From assembly GCF_030238365.1 (NCBI RefSeq), contig NZ_JASSOT010000062.1:163450-227449 (forward strand): DNA of 64,000 nt, written 5' to 3'. Shown piece by piece: positions 41,890-52,145 of the stretch. Under the pieces are notes generated by a model. It saw only the letters and a list, made by a program, of their open reading frames with translations, made no database searches and was not told the DNA's origin. How positions within the stretch are numbered: position 1 is the first letter of the stretch; the number at the start of each line of letters is the position of its first letter. A program made the translations under genes and the position numbers. Source of the stretch: Lelliottia wanjuensis. GTDB lineage: Bacteria > Pseudomonadota > Gammaproteobacteria > Enterobacterales > Enterobacteriaceae.

Positions 41890-41911
41890 TGGCCGGGAGA
41901 GCTCCCGGCCA
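41890..41911 (-). terminator. Hairpin downstream of talB
   Basis: TGGCCGGGAG-AG-CTCCCGGCCA is a perfect 10-bp stem ten bases beyond the talB stop. The coding-strand tail (CGTTACTTCTCTCG) has only scattered T, so termination may be partial; mog follows on the same strand. Confidence 0.65.
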
Positions 41912-41920
41912 GGGAAATGA

Positions 41921-42874
41921 TTACAGCAGATCGCCGATCATTTTTTCCAGTTTTTCCTGGTCAACAGCAAACTTACGGATACCGTCCGCCAGTTTGTCTA
42001 CTGCCATTGGATCCTGGTTGTGCTGCCACAGGAACTCAGACTCGGTGATACGCTCTGGACGTGCTTTCACTTCGCCGGTGTAGCTCAGTTTACGCTCCAG
42101 CGCGCCTTCGCTCTCTGCCAGCTCTTTCAGCAGCGCAGGGGCGATGGTCAGACGGTCACAGCCGGCCAGCTCGATGATTTCACCGACGTTACGGAAGCTT
42201 GCGCCCATCACGACGGTCTCGTAGCCGTGCTGTTTGTAGTATTCGTAGATTTCAGTCACGGAAACCACGCCTGGATCTTCAGAAGCTGCATACTCTTTCT
42301 TGTCGGTGTTGGCTTTGTACCAGTCCAGAATACGGCCCACGAACGGAGAAATCAGGTACACGCCCGCTTCTGCACACGCACGCGCCTGCGCGAAGGAGAA
42401 CAGCAGAGTCAGGTTACAGTTGATGCCTTCTTTTTCCAGCTGTTCTGCAGCGCGAATGCCCTGCCAGGTGGAAGCCAGTTTGATCAGGATACGATCGTTG
42501 CTGATGCCCGCATCGTTATACAGTTTGATCAGGTGTTTGGCTTTGGCGATAGACGCTTCGGTGTCGTAGGACAGACGCGCGTCAACTTCGGTAGAGATAC
42601 GACCCGGAACCAGTTTCAGGATTTCCAGACCGATGTTCACAGCCAGTTTGTCAGTTGCATCCACAACCTGCTGCGCACGATCGTTGCTCTGGCCTTTCGC
42701 CCAGGTCACAGCTTCGTCGATCAGTTTGCGGTACTCAGGGATCTGCGCGGCGTTAAGAATCAGAGAAGGGTTAGTTGTGGCATCCTGCGGCTGGTACAAC
42801 TTCATTGCCGCGATATCTCCGGTGTCAGCTACGACAGTGGTGAACTGACGAAGGGAGGTCAATTTATCCGTCAT
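41921..42874 (-). CDS. talB: Transaldolase B
   Basis: TalB moves a dihydroxyacetone unit between sugar phosphates in the non-oxidative pentose phosphate pathway. The 317-residue protein starts [30 protein letters not shown] (about 30-38) and the Schiff-base lysine context [12 protein letters not shown] (Lys about 132) are conserved. It lies upstream of mog on the same strand, as in E. coli. Confidence 0.98.
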   Translation of the reverse strand: MTDKLTSLRQFTTVVADTGDIAAMKLYQPQDATTNPSLILNAAQIPEYRKLIDEAVTWAKGQSNDRAQQVVDATDKLAVNIGLEILKLVPGRISTEVDARLSYDTEASIAKAKHLIKLYNDAGISNDRILIKLASTWQGIRAAEQLEKEGINCNLTLLFSFAQARACAEAGVYLISPFVGRILDWYKANTDKKEYAASEDPGVVSVTEIYEYYKQHGYETVVMGASFRNVGEIIELAGCDRLTIAPALLKELAESEGALERKLSYTGEVKARPERITESEFLWQHNQDPMAVDKLADGIRKFAVDQEKLEKMIGDLL

Positions 42875-43054
42875 GATAGTGTTTCTCTTTTAACGTGCCC
42901 TGGATAATTCACGCTACCGACAGCCTGCCCGCAGCGGAAAAATGACAGGCTTACTTGTTAGGGGGATGTAACCGGTCTGCCCTGATGATAACACGACGGA
43001 ATGACAGCGCAACCGCAGACAGTGCGCTTACGGATAGTATGGTAAACTCTGAAT

Positions 43055-43084
43055 ATTAACAGCCTGCTAATTAACAGCGTGCTC
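43055..43084. repeat. Tandem 15-bp repeat upstream of yaaJ
   Basis: ATTAACAGCCTGCTA is followed directly by ATTAACAGCGTGCTC (13 of 15 identical) and then a partial ATTCAGCGT. It lies 50-80 bases before yaaJ in the talB-yaaJ divergent promoter region (42875-43134). Possible regulator-binding direct repeat; no known site was recognised. Confidence 0.5.
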
Positions 43085-43134
43085 ATTCAGCGTTACCGCG
43101 TATCTATTCAGTGGCATCAACAAGAGGGACGTTA

Positions 43135-44565
43135 ATGCCTGATTTCTTTTCTTTTATCAATGAAGTCCTGTGGGGCTCAGTAATGATTTATCTGTTACTG
43201 GGAGCCGGGGTGTGGTTTACCTACCGCAGCGGTTTTATTCAGTTTCGCTACATTCGCCAGTTTGGCAAAAGTCTTAAAAACAGCGTTAACCCCCAGCCCG
43301 GCGGATTAACCTCTTTTCAGGCGCTCTGCACCAGCCTGGCGGCACGCGTCGGCAGCGGGAATTTAGCCGGTGTGGCCCTCGCGATCAGCGCCGGTGGCCC
43401 TGGCGCCGTATTCTGGATGTGGGTGACGGCGATTATCGGCATGGCGACCTCTTTTGCCGAGTGCTCGCTGGCCCAGCTCTACAAAGAGCGCGATAAGCAC
43501 GGTCAATTCCGCGGCGGCCCGGCCTGGTATATGTCCCGTGGTCTGGGGATGCGCTGGATGGGCGTCCTGTTTTCTCTCTTCCTGCTCGCTGCCTACGGCC
43601 TTATCTTTAACACCGTCCAGGCGAACTCCGTGGCCCACGCCCTGCGCTATGCCTTCAGCTTCCCGGAATGGATAACGGGCGTGGTGCTGGCCGTGATGAC
43701 GCTGCTGGTCATCGTGACCGGCATCAAAGGCGTCGCGCGCCTGATGCAGTGGATGGTTCCCGTCATGGCCCTGCTGTGGGTATTCGCCAGTCTCGTCGTC
43801 ACAGCTACGCATATCGAACAGGTGCCAGGCGTCATCGCCATGATTTTCAAAGCCGCATTTGGCTGGCGAGAAGCTGCCGCAGGCGCGCTGGGTTACACCA
43901 TCAGTCAGGCGCTGACGGCCGGTTTCCAGCGCGGTATGTTCTCGAACGAAGCGGGGATGGGCTCCACGCCGAATGCCGCAGCGGCGGCCGCCTCATGGCC
44001 TCCTCACCCGGCGGCGCAGGGGATCGTGCAGATGATCGGCGTGTTTACCGACACCATTATCATCTGCACCGCCAGCGCGATGATTGTGCTGCTGGCAGGT
44101 CCGGTTCCTCATTCCGCTGATATGGCGGGCATACAGCTCGTCCAGCAGGCGTTGGTGAATCTCTCCGGCAGCTGGGGCGCAGGATTTGTCTCGCTGATTG
44201 TGATGCTGTTTGCCTTTAGCTCAATCGTTGCCAACTACATTTATGCCGAAAATAACCTGATATTCCTGCGCCTCGACTCGCGTAATAACCTGTGGTTTTT
44301 GCGCCTCGGCATCGCCGGGATGGTATTGATGGGTTCGGTGATGAGCCTGCCGCTGGTCTGGCAGCTGGCGGACGTGATTATGGCGCTGATGGCGATCACC
44401 AACCTGACCGCGATTTTGCTGCTGTCGCCGGTGGTGGCGCTGATCGCCCGCGATTACTTGCGTCAGCGCAAAATGGGCGTGCAGCCGGTATTTGACCCCA
44501 CCCGTTACCCCGAAATTGAGTCGCAGATTGCGCCGGGCAGTTGGGATGATTTGCCCCGGCAATAA
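43135..44565 (+). CDS. yaaJ: Alanine/glycine:cation symporter family transporter
   Basis: The 476-residue protein begins MPDFFSFINEVLWGSVMIYLLLGAG and shows AGCS family signatures: LAARVGSGNLAGVALAISAGGPGAVFWMWV (about 68-98) and the GFQRGMFSNEAGMGSTPNAAA motif near residue 270. It has around eleven membrane segments and probably takes up alanine or glycine with Na+ or H+. The start at 43135 matches the family; an eight-residue longer form has no support. It is divergent from talB and precedes yaaA. Confidence 0.93.
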   Translation: MPDFFSFINEVLWGSVMIYLLLGAGVWFTYRSGFIQFRYIRQFGKSLKNSVNPQPGGLTSFQALCTSLAARVGSGNLAGVALAISAGGPGAVFWMWVTAIIGMATSFAECSLAQLYKERDKHGQFRGGPAWYMSRGLGMRWMGVLFSLFLLAAYGLIFNTVQANSVAHALRYAFSFPEWITGVVLAVMTLLVIVTGIKGVARLMQWMVPVMALLWVFASLVVTATHIEQVPGVIAMIFKAAFGWREAAAGALGYTISQALTAGFQRGMFSNEAGMGSTPNAAAAAASWPPHPAAQGIVQMIGVFTDTIIICTASAMIVLLAGPVPHSADMAGIQLVQQALVNLSGSWGAGFVSLIVMLFAFSSIVANYIYAENNLIFLRLDSRNNLWFLRLGIAGMVLMGSVMSLPLVWQLADVIMALMAITNLTAILLLSPVVALIARDYLRQRKMGVQPVFDPTRYPEIESQIAPGSWDDLPRQ

Positions 44566-44631
44566 CAGTCATCGATCAAATCAGGCCATTTTTTTGCTAA
44601 AGTCGCTCTAAATTTCCTGCAAGGACTGGAT

Positions 44632-45405
44632 ATGCTGATTCTGATTTCACCTGCAAAAACGCTCGATTACCAGAGCCCGCTCGCCACCGAGCGCTATACC
44701 CAGCCCGAACTGCTGGATCATTCACAGCAGCTGATTCGCGAGGCGCGTAAACTCTCCGCCCCGCAGATTGGCAAGCTGATGAGCATCAGCGACAAACTCG
44801 CCGATCTCAACGCCACCCGCTTCCACGACTGGCATCCGGATTTCACCCCGAAAAACGCCCGTCAGGCGATCCTCGCTTTCAAAGGCGATGTGTATACCGG
44901 CCTGCAGGCGGAAGAGTTCAGCGAAGCCGATTTCGATTTTGCCCAGCAACACCTGCGCATGCTGTCAGGCCTGTACGGGGTGCTGCGCCCGCTGGATCTG
45001 ATGCAGCCGTATCGCCTGGAGATGGGAATCCGTCTGGAAAATGCCAAAGGCAAAGATCTGTACCACTTCTGGGGCGATATCATCACCGAGAAGCTGAACG
45101 ACGCGCTGAAAGCCCAGGGCGATAATATCGTCATCAACCTGGCGTCCGACGAATACTACAAATCCGTGAAGCCGAAAAAGCTCAACGCGGAGATTATCAA
45201 GCCGGTATTTTTGGACGAGAAGAACGGCAAGTTCAAAGTGATCAGCTTCTACGCCAAAAAAGCGCGCGGGCTGATGAGCCGCTATATCATTGAGAACCGC
45301 CTGACGAAGCCAGAGCAGTTGACCCAATTTAACACTGACGGGTATTTCTTTGACGGCGAAGCGTCAGGGAAAGGCGAGCTGGTGTTTAAGCGGCACGAGC
45401 AGTAA
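44632..45405 (+). CDS. yaaA: Peroxide stress response protein YaaA
   Basis: YaaA (DUF328) lowers free intracellular iron during hydrogen peroxide stress in E. coli. The 257-residue protein starts [17 protein letters not shown], with conserved [34 protein letters not shown] near residues 83-117, and ends [10 protein letters not shown]. It is monocistronic, following yaaJ by 66 bases. A REP element immediately follows and then convergent yaaX. Confidence 0.96.
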   Translation: MLILISPAKTLDYQSPLATERYTQPELLDHSQQLIREARKLSAPQIGKLMSISDKLADLNATRFHDWHPDFTPKNARQAILAFKGDVYTGLQAEEFSEADFDFAQQHLRMLSGLYGVLRPLDLMQPYRLEMGIRLENAKGKDLYHFWGDIITEKLNDALKAQGDNIVINLASDEYYKSVKPKKLNAEIIKPVFLDEKNGKFKVISFYAKKARGLMSRYIIENRLTKPEQLTQFNTDGYFFDGEASGKGELVFKRHEQ

Positions 45406-45409
45406 TTTC

Positions 45410-45470
45410 CCCGGTGGCGCTACGCTTACCAGGGCGACTCGTAGGCCTGATAAGCGCAGCGCCATCAGGC
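45410..45470. repeat. REP/BIME between yaaA and yaaX
   Basis: CCCGGTGGCGCTACGCTTACCAGGGCG and TAGGCCTGATAAGCGCAGCGCCATCAGGC form an inverted pair in the short gap between the convergent yaaA and yaaX genes. It likely provides the 3' hairpins for both. Confidence 0.85.
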
Positions 45471-45474
45471 GTTG

Positions 45475-45771
45475 TTAATGATGCTTCCAGTCCGGCCCCT
45501 TGCCAGGCTTATCATGTTTATCGCCATGGCGGTTATCGTGAGGCTCGCGATGCTCGTCATGCTGGTGCCAGCGGTTGTCGCGCCACTCGTAATGTGATTT
45601 CCACCAGTCATGGTCGCGCCAGCGGCCGCCATCCCAGTAGTGCCCGCTTCTATCCTGATCGCCAATCTGTAATTTTACCGCCGGGACCAGGGTGATCTCC
45701 CCGGCCTGAACCACTGCGGGAGCGACCAGCATCAGTGAAAGCACGAGCAGTGCAGGTTTCAGTTTAGACAT
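45475..45771 (-). CDS. yaaX: DUF2502 secreted protein YaaX
   Basis: A 98-residue protein with a clear signal peptide ending VVQA, then GEITLVPAVKLQIGDQD, followed by a region rich in Trp, His, Asp and Arg (WRDHDWWKSHYEWRDNRW) and a His/Lys tail. It matches E. coli YaaX (DUF2502), a periplasmic protein of unknown function. The start at 45771 (MSKLKPALLVLSL) follows an AAGGAG ribosome site; a start nine residues upstream would put acidic residues before the signal peptide. The His-rich tail could bind metal, which is speculation. Confidence 0.93.
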   Translation of the reverse strand: MSKLKPALLVLSLMLVAPAVVQAGEITLVPAVKLQIGDQDRSGHYWDGGRWRDHDWWKSHYEWRDNRWHQHDEHREPHDNRHGDKHDKPGKGPDWKHH

Positions 45772-45936
45772 AGGTGACTCCTTTTCATTCTTGCCCAACG
45801 TGGGCCGATGTAAGGAGAGTACGTGAGGGAAGTCGGGGATGTTATTCTCTGCAATCCTAATCTCTAAGTGACCGCATTTATTGGGAATTTCTGCTTTTTC
45901 CCTGCATTTTCTCTCCTTAATTTCTCCATAAAAAAA

Positions 45937-46005
45937 GCCCGGTGGCGCTTACGCTTACCGGGCCTACAAAAACCGTAGGTCGGGTAAGGCGAAGCCGCCA
46001 CCCGA
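45937..46005. repeat. REP/BIME downstream of the thr operon
   Basis: GCCCGGTGGCGCTTACGCTTACCGGGCCTAC and its inverted partner GTAGGTCGGGTAAGGCGAAGCCGCCACCCG lie just beyond the thrC stop. No separate T-tract terminator follows on the thr strand apart from the A/T run at about 45930-45936, which may make the distal arm act as one. Confidence 0.85.
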
Positions 46006-46015
46006 CACAACAAGG

Positions 46016-47302
46016 CTATCCGCGCGTCATCATCAGCTGGCGCAGCGCCGCGAAATCCGCTGGCAGATGGTGGGACAGCAGCGGCAAATCGGCGCGATCG
46101 GCCAGCTCTTTCGGCAGCGGCAGCGATTCACCCAGGATCTCATCCACGCTCTCTTTGAACTTCGCCGGATGCGCCGTGCCGAGGAACAGGCCATACTCGC
46201 CCGGATTGAGCTGGTCGCGCAGCGCACGGTAGGCAATCGCCGCATGCGGCTCGGAGGTGTAACCCACCGCTTTCAGCTCGCGCATCGTCTCTTTGGTGGT
46301 GTCATCGCTCACCGCCGCATAGCCCAGATCGCCCAGACGCCAGATCTTACGGCGGAACAGCTCTTCCACGCGCGGCCAGTTGTTCGGCTGGCTCACATCC
46401 ATCGCGTTCGACAGGGTCGCCTGGGTCGCGTTTGGCGTCCACTTGCCGTCTTTCAGGAAGCGTGGAACCGTGTCGTTGGCGTTGGTTGCCGCGATAAAAC
46501 GCTTCACCGGCAGGCCGAGGGATTTCGCCAGCAGACCGGCGGTCAGATCGCCAAAGTTACCGCTTGGCACCGAAATCACCAGCTGATTACGCGCTTCCTG
46601 CGGCAGCTGCGCCACCGCTTCGAAGTAGTAGCAAATCTGCGCCAGCAGGCGGCTGATGTTGATCGAGTTCGCCGAGTTCAGCCCCAGCGCCACTTTCAGC
46701 TCTTCATCGTCGAAGGCCTTTTTCACCAGCGCCTGGCAGGCGTCAAAATCGCCGTCGATGGCGACGGTTTCAATGTTGCCGCCGAGCGTACAGAACAGTT
46801 TTTCCTGCAGCGGGCTGATTTTCCCCTGCGGATAGAGGATCACCACGCGGACGTTTTTCAGGCCGTAAAACGCATGGGCCACCGCCGCACCCGTATCACC
46901 GGAAGTCGCCGTCAAAATCGTCACAGGCTTGTCGCCGCTGATGTGCGTCAGCATCTGCGCCATAAAGCGCCCGCCGAAATCTTTAAATGCCAGCGTCGGA
47001 CCGTGGAACAGCTCCAGACAGCCCACGTCAGGCTGAACGGATTTCACCGGAGCCGGGAAGGCAAAGGCGCTACGCACGCGCTCTTCCAGCAGCTCGTGAG
47101 GAATTTCATCGCCAATAAAGGCGGAGAGGATTTTCGCGCTGCGGGTGACGAAATCCTGCTTCAGCATGTCGTCCACTTCCGTCAGGCTAAACTCGGGTAA
47201 ATCGTGCGGGAAAAACAGCCCCTGATTTTTGCCCAGCCCTTGAGTCACCGCCTGCGCGAAGCTCACCTGCTCGTTATGATCTTTAAGATTGTAGAGTTTC
47301 AT
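46016..47302 (-). CDS. thrC: Threonine synthase
   Basis: ThrC converts O-phosphohomoserine to threonine with pyridoxal phosphate. The 428-residue protein starts MKLYNLKDHNEQVSFAQAVTQG. The PLP lysine context FHGPTLAFKDFGGRFMAQ is at about residue 98-115, and TATSGDTGAAVAHAF is the phosphate loop. It is the last gene of thrLABC, four bases after thrB. Confidence 0.98.
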   Translation of the reverse strand: MKLYNLKDHNEQVSFAQAVTQGLGKNQGLFFPHDLPEFSLTEVDDMLKQDFVTRSAKILSAFIGDEIPHELLEERVRSAFAFPAPVKSVQPDVGCLELFHGPTLAFKDFGGRFMAQMLTHISGDKPVTILTATSGDTGAAVAHAFYGLKNVRVVILYPQGKISPLQEKLFCTLGGNIETVAIDGDFDACQALVKKAFDDEELKVALGLNSANSINISRLLAQICYYFEAVAQLPQEARNQLVISVPSGNFGDLTAGLLAKSLGLPVKRFIAATNANDTVPRFLKDGKWTPNATQATLSNAMDVSQPNNWPRVEELFRRKIWRLGDLGYAAVSDDTTKETMRELKAVGYTSEPHAAIAYRALRDQLNPGEYGLFLGTAHPAKFKESVDEILGESLPLPKELADRADLPLLSHHLPADFAALRQLMMTRG

Positions 47303-47305
47303 CGT

Positions 47306-48235
47306 TTATCCCAGTACTCGTGCGCCGGCCGTGTCCAGACGGCAAATATGAACAAAGCCTTCCTGATTTTGCAGGTAGTTTTTCGACAGCCAGTCCGCCA
47401 CGCGCTGCGCGGTGTCCGGCTTATCGCATAAGGCGAACAGCGTCGGGCCGGAGCCCGAAATGCCGCACGCTTGCGCGCCGATATCCAGCGACGCCTGACG
47501 CGCTTCGTTGAAGCCCGGCAGCAGTTTGGTGCGGTAAGGTTCGGCGATCACATCTTTCATCAGCTTCGCGGCGAGCGCGGGCTGACGGGTATAGCAGGCG
47601 TGAATAAAGCCCGCCAGATGACGACCGTGCGCGATACAGTCCTGACGGCGATACTGCGCGGGCAGGATCGCGCGCGCTTCGGCGGTCGAGACTTTAATCC
47701 CCGGATACGCCAGCACCCACAGCCACTCATCAAAGCCTGGCACCTGCTGGCTGATAATGCCGTTCTCTTCGATCATCAGCTGCATGCCGCCAAGGAAGCA
47801 CGGCGCGACGTTATCGTAGTGAATGCTGCCGGAGATGCGCCCTTCCAGCTCGCCCATCAGGGAGAGCAGACGGGTGTTGTTCAGCGGTTTGCCGCAGTGT
47901 TCGTTCATCGCCACCAGCGCGGCGACGACGGAACAGGCGCTGGAGCCGAGGCCCGAGCCAATCGGCATACTTTTTTCGAGGGTCATGGCGACCGGCACGT
48001 TTTTGCCGATCTCCTGACAGAAGCGTTCCCAGCACTGATAAACAATATTCTCGCGCGGTTCTGGCGGCAGCTTGCTCGCGAAGCGGCCAATATTATTGAG
48101 GCTGAAACTGTCCGCCGCTTCGACGGTGACCGTATCACCCAGCAGCGAACCGTCGAGAGGCGTAACCGCCGCACCCAGCACATCAAATCCGACGCTCATA
48201 TTGGCGCTAGAAGCCGGGGCATAAACTTTGACCAT
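47306..48235 (-). CDS. thrB: Homoserine kinase
   Basis: ThrB phosphorylates homoserine. The 309-residue GHMP kinase starts [26 protein letters not shown]; the ATP loop [19 protein letters not shown] is at about residues 90-108. It starts two bases after the thrA stop and ends four bases before thrC, consistent with translational coupling in the operon. Confidence 0.98.
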   Translation of the reverse strand: MVKVYAPASSANMSVGFDVLGAAVTPLDGSLLGDTVTVEAADSFSLNNIGRFASKLPPEPRENIVYQCWERFCQEIGKNVPVAMTLEKSMPIGSGLGSSACSVVAALVAMNEHCGKPLNNTRLLSLMGELEGRISGSIHYDNVAPCFLGGMQLMIEENGIISQQVPGFDEWLWVLAYPGIKVSTAEARAILPAQYRRQDCIAHGRHLAGFIHACYTRQPALAAKLMKDVIAEPYRTKLLPGFNEARQASLDIGAQACGISGSGPTLFALCDKPDTAQRVADWLSKNYLQNQEGFVHICRLDTAGARVLG

Positions 48236-48236
48236 G

Positions 48237-50699
48237 TTAAACTCCTAACTTCCATGACAGGGTACGCAACAGATCGGCAAACACGCCCGCCGCTGTCACA
48301 TCATTCCCTGCGCCGTAACCGCGAAGCACCAACGGTAATGGCTGATAATAGTGGCTGTAAAACGCCAGAGCGTTTTCGCCGTTTTTCACTTTAAAGAGCG
48401 GATCGTTCCCGTCCACTTCGGCAATCTTCACACGGCACACGCCGTCGTCTTCGATGTTGCCAACATAGCGCAATACTTTGCCTTCATCACGGGCTTTTGC
48501 GATGCGCGCCGCAAAGTCGTCGTCGAGCTGCACTAAGCGGTCCATAAAGGTCGCGACATCGCCGCTGTCGTCAAAACTCGCGGGCAGCACCGGCTCGATG
48601 ACGATATCGGACAGCTCCAGCTCGCGGCCCGTTTCACGGGCGAGGATCAGCAGCTTGCGCGCCACGTCCATGCCCGAGAGATCGTCGCGCGGATCCGGCT
48701 CGGTGTAGCCCAGCTCACGCGCTTCGCGGGTAGCTTCCGAGAGGCTCATCCCTTCATCCAGCTTGCCAAAAATAAACGACAGCGAGCCGGAAAGAATGCC
48801 GGAGAATTTCTGCAGTTCGTCACCCGCATTAAGCAGGTTTTGCAGGTTCTCGATGACCGGCAGCCCTGCGCCCACGTTGGTGTCGTACAGGAATTTGCGA
48901 CGCGACTTGCTGGCGGCGGTACGCAGTTGATGGTAGTAATCCATCGACGAGGTGTTGGCCTTTTTATTCGGCGTCACCACGTGGAAGCCCTCGCGCAGGA
49001 AGTCAGCATACTGATCGGCGACGGCCTGGTTTGAGGTACAGTCCACAATCACCGGATTGAGCAGGTGATACTCCTTCACCAGACGGATCAGGCGGCCCAG
49101 ATTGAACGGCTCTTTGGCCTGCGCCAGCTCGTCCTGCCAGCTTTCCAGATTCAGGCCGTGGACGTTGGTCAGCAGCGCCTTAGAGTTCGCCACGCCGCAG
49201 ACGCGCAGGTCGATATGTTTGTTCTTCAGCCAGCCCTGCTGGCGCTTGACCTGCTCGAGCAGCGCGCCGCCCACACCGCCGACACCGATCACGAACACCT
49301 CGATCACCTGATCGGTGTTGAACAGCATCTGGTGCGTCACACGCACGCCGGTGGTCGCGTCGTCATTGCTCACCACGACGGAGATGGAGCGCTCGGAAGA
49401 GCCCTGGGCAATGGCGACAATATTGATGTTCGCGCGCGCCAACGCGGCAAAGAATTTGGCGGAGATCCCGCGCAACGTGCGCATTCCGTCGCCAACGACG
49501 GAGATGATCGCCAGGCGCTCCTGAATCGACAGGGGTTCCAGCAGCTCTTCTTTCAGCTCCAGATAGAACTCCTCTTCCAGCGCGCGGCGCGCACGGCCAC
49601 AGTCGGCCTGCGGTACGCAGAAGCTGATGCTGTATTCAGAGGAGGACTGAGTAATAAGCACCACGGAGATGCCATTGCGTGACATCGCGGCAAACACGCG
49701 CGCAGCCATGCCGACCATCCCTTTCATCCCCGGACCGGAGACGCTGAACATCGCCATGTTATTCAGATTCGAAATGCCTTTCACCGGCAGATCGTCTTCG
49801 TCATGGCTGGCGCCAATCAGGGTGCCTGGCGCCTGCGGGTTACCGGTGTTTTTGATGAGGCAAGGGATCTGGAACTGGGCAATCGGGGAGATGGTACGTG
49901 GGTGGAGAACTTTTGCGCCGAAGTACGACAGCTCCATCGCCTCCTGATACGACATCGATTTCAGGAGCCTCGCGTCCGGCACCTGGCGTGGGTCGCAGGT
50001 ATAGACGCCGTCGACGTCAGTCCAGATTTCACAACAGTCGGCGCGCAGACAGGCGGCAAGCACGGCGGCGGAGTAGTCGGAGCCGTTACGGCCCAGCACC
50101 ACCAGTTCACCTTTGTCGTTCCCGGCGGTGAAACCTGCCATCAGGATCATGTGGTCAGCCGGGATTTTGCTGGCGGCGATGCGGCGAGTGGATTCGGCGA
50201 TATCGACGGTGGACTCGAGGTAGTGGCCCACGGCGAGCAGTTTTTCAACCGGGTCGATCACCGTGACCGCGTGGCCGCGCGCTTCCAGCAGCCCCGCCAT
50301 AATAGCGATCGACAGTTTTTCACCGCGGCAAATCAGCGCCGCGTTGATGCTGTCCGGACATTGGCCCAGCAGGCTGATGCCGTGCAGGACATGTTTAATC
50401 TGTGCGAATTCTTGTTCAACCAGAGCTTTCAGCTGTGCGAGCGGGAAGCCGGGCTGGCTGTCGGCGAGCCCCTGCAGCAGCTCGGCAAAAATACGCTCGG
50501 CATCGCTGATGTTCGGTAGCGCATCCTGCCCACCGATGGTTTTTTCAATCATCGCCACCAGGTGGTTAGTAATTTTCGCCGGGGCAGAGAGCACGGTTGC
50601 CACCTGCCCCTGCCTGGCGTTGCTTTCCAGGATATCGGCAACGCGCTGAAAGCGTTCTGCGTTTGCCACTGATGTACCGCCGAACTTCAAGACTCGCAT
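48237..50699 (-). CDS. thrA: Bifunctional aspartokinase I / homoserine dehydrogenase I
   Basis: ThrA catalyses the first and third steps from aspartate toward threonine and is inhibited by threonine. The 820-residue protein has the aspartokinase domain at its N-terminus ([18 protein letters not shown]), ACT regulatory repeats in the middle (about 315-460), and the NAD(P)-dependent homoserine dehydrogenase from about residue 465 ([17 protein letters not shown]), ending RTLSWKLGV. Its length equals that of E. coli ThrA. Expression is controlled by the thrL attenuator directly upstream. Confidence 0.99.
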   Translation of the reverse strand: MRVLKFGGTSVANAERFQRVADILESNARQGQVATVLSAPAKITNHLVAMIEKTIGGQDALPNISDAERIFAELLQGLADSQPGFPLAQLKALVEQEFAQIKHVLHGISLLGQCPDSINAALICRGEKLSIAIMAGLLEARGHAVTVIDPVEKLLAVGHYLESTVDIAESTRRIAASKIPADHMILMAGFTAGNDKGELVVLGRNGSDYSAAVLAACLRADCCEIWTDVDGVYTCDPRQVPDARLLKSMSYQEAMELSYFGAKVLHPRTISPIAQFQIPCLIKNTGNPQAPGTLIGASHDEDDLPVKGISNLNNMAMFSVSGPGMKGMVGMAARVFAAMSRNGISVVLITQSSSEYSISFCVPQADCGRARRALEEEFYLELKEELLEPLSIQERLAIISVVGDGMRTLRGISAKFFAALARANINIVAIAQGSSERSISVVVSNDDATTGVRVTHQMLFNTDQVIEVFVIGVGGVGGALLEQVKRQQGWLKNKHIDLRVCGVANSKALLTNVHGLNLESWQDELAQAKEPFNLGRLIRLVKEYHLLNPVIVDCTSNQAVADQYADFLREGFHVVTPNKKANTSSMDYYHQLRTAASKSRRKFLYDTNVGAGLPVIENLQNLLNAGDELQKFSGILSGSLSFIFGKLDEGMSLSEATREARELGYTEPDPRDDLSGMDVARKLLILARETGRELELSDIVIEPVLPASFDDSGDVATFMDRLVQLDDDFAARIAKARDEGKVLRYVGNIEDDGVCRVKIAEVDGNDPLFKVKNGENALAFYSHYYQPLPLVLRGYGAGNDVTAAGVFADLLRTLSWKLGV

Positions 50700-50723
50700 G
50701 GTTTACCTCGTGATCTTTGGTCG

Positions 50724-50757
50724 AAAAAAAAGCCCGCACTGTTCAGGTGCGGGCTTT
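50724..50757 (-). terminator. thr operon attenuator terminator
   Basis: Coding strand: AGCCCGCAC-ctgaaca-GTGCGGGCT followed by eight T residues, between thrL and thrA. When threonyl- and isoleucyl-tRNA are plentiful the leader peptide is completed and this stem forms, ending transcription; ribosome stalling in thrL would favour an antiterminator. A classic attenuator. Confidence 0.93.
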
Positions 50758-50779
50758 TTTCTGTTTTTCCTGTTACGCG

Positions 50780-50848
50780 TCAGCCCGCATCGTTACCTGT
50801 GGTAATGATGATGGTTGTTGTAATGGTGGTGGTGCTAACGCGATTCAT
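50780..50848 (-). CDS. thrL: thr operon leader peptide
   Basis: A 22-codon leader frame starting ATG at 50848 and ending TGA, beginning MNRVSTTTITTTIII and ending TTGNDAG. It contains eight Thr and four Ile codons, one residue longer than the usual 21-residue leader because of an added Ile. It senses charged tRNA-Thr and tRNA-Ile. It ends about 23 bases before the attenuator stem. A promoter with TTGACT at 50920-50925 (coding strand) lies upstream. Confidence 0.95.
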   Translation of the reverse strand: MNRVSTTTITTTIIITTGNDAG

Positions 50849-51059
50849 GGATGTTGTGTGCTCTGTGTTGTTTTCTGTCTGTCCTGTATCCTTTTAGGGT
50901 TAAAGTATCCGGCACCTTAAGTCAATGAATTTTTAATTTGATCACAGTTTGTAACCCTTTCACGACCCGCTGCTTGCGGATTTATTTTTGTCCGGATACG
51001 ACCAGTTGCAACCCTTATCGACAGACGGTTAATCCATACGAAAAAAAAATATCAGATTT

Positions 51060-51746
51060 TTATTCTGCCAATTTTTTTTCAATATCATGCAGCAATCGGT
51101 GCAGCATCGCCGTATCGCGCTGCTCAAGTAGACCGAGACGCTGGTGTAACCAGTCCACCATTTTCTGATCGTCGGCCACGCCCAGCTGCGCCAAAAGCGA
51201 TTGGGTTCGTGCGCGTAATGCCCGCAGCTGGTTTTCATCCACGCTCTCTGTGGCAGGTGCCGGGGTTTGCATTAAGGATGCTAATTGATAGCAATACACC
51301 ATCACCGCCTGGCCCAGATTGAGGGACGGGTAATCCGCCACCATCGGCACGCCCGTGAGCACGTCTGCCAGCTCGAGCTCTTCGTTGGTCAGGCCTGAAT
51401 CTTCACGACCAAACACCAGCGCAGCTTTGGTCAACCACGCGCTTTTTTCCTCAAGCATCGGTACCAGTTCGATCGGCGTCGCATAGTAATGATACTTCGC
51501 CCGGCTGCGCGCGGTGGTCGCCACGGTGAAGGAAATGTCGTGCAATGCGTCAGCGAGGGTTGCGTAAGTGGTTATGTTGTCGAGAATTTCACCCGAACCG
51601 TGCGCCACCCAGCGGGTCGCCGGTTCAAGATGTGCCTGACTGTCGACAATACGTAAATCGGTGAATCCCATCGTCTTCATTGCACGGGCGGCGGCGCCAA
51701 TATTTTCGGGTCTTGCTGGCGAAACCAGCACTATCGATAAGTGCAT
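51060..51746 (-). CDS. yjtD: SpoU/TrmJ-like RNA methyltransferase (LasT)
   Basis: A 228-residue SPOUT-class methyltransferase. It starts MHLSIVLVSPARPENIGAAARAMKTMGF; TARSRAKYHYY, ALVFGREDSGLTNEEL and PSLNLGQAVMVYCYQL are the knotted SAM-binding motifs 1-3. It resembles TrmJ and is the paralogue YjtD/LasT, whose RNA target is not established. It lies between the thr operon and arcA on the minus strand, as in E. coli. Confidence 0.93.
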   Translation of the reverse strand: MHLSIVLVSPARPENIGAAARAMKTMGFTDLRIVDSQAHLEPATRWVAHGSGEILDNITTYATLADALHDISFTVATTARSRAKYHYYATPIELVPMLEEKSAWLTKAALVFGREDSGLTNEELELADVLTGVPMVADYPSLNLGQAVMVYCYQLASLMQTPAPATESVDENQLRALRARTQSLLAQLGVADDQKMVDWLHQRLGLLEQRDTAMLHRLLHDIEKKLAE

Positions 51747-52090
51747 TTATGCTCTCTTTTTAATCAGTTAGCCTGTAAAAGTGTGATACAGCTCAACATA
51801 TTACGCAGCGCGAATTTACAAAATTGCAACACAAATCACCGAAATCGCGTTTCACAACAAATTAAAAACGCTAAACTGTTGCATGACTGAATCATTGATT
51901 TAAATGTTAACAGATATTGCTTATCCGTATGTTTATTAATGATAATACTCTGATTGATTGCTTTTTCGTATTGGATTCGCGTTGTTTATTAATCAATATC
52001 TGCAACTAGTTGGTTTATTGAAAATTTGTGACAAAGGCTAGCAATCCGATACGATGATTTCATCAAACTGTTAACGTGCTACAATTGAAC

Positions 52091-52104
52091 TTGATATATG
52101 TCAA
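52091..52104 (+). promoter_or_regulatory. FNR box in the arcA promoter region
   Basis: TTGAT-ATAT-GTCAA is one base away from the FNR consensus, about 280 bases upstream of arcA. arcA of E. coli is known to be FNR-activated from distal promoters. The 635-bp gap from yjtD to arcA (51747-52381) holds this site, an AT-rich stretch next to yjtD and the antisense yjjY frame; I see no other gene. Confidence 0.7.
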
Positions 52105-52145
52105 CGAAGCGTAGTTTTATTGGGTGTCTGGTGTCACTTAGCCTG

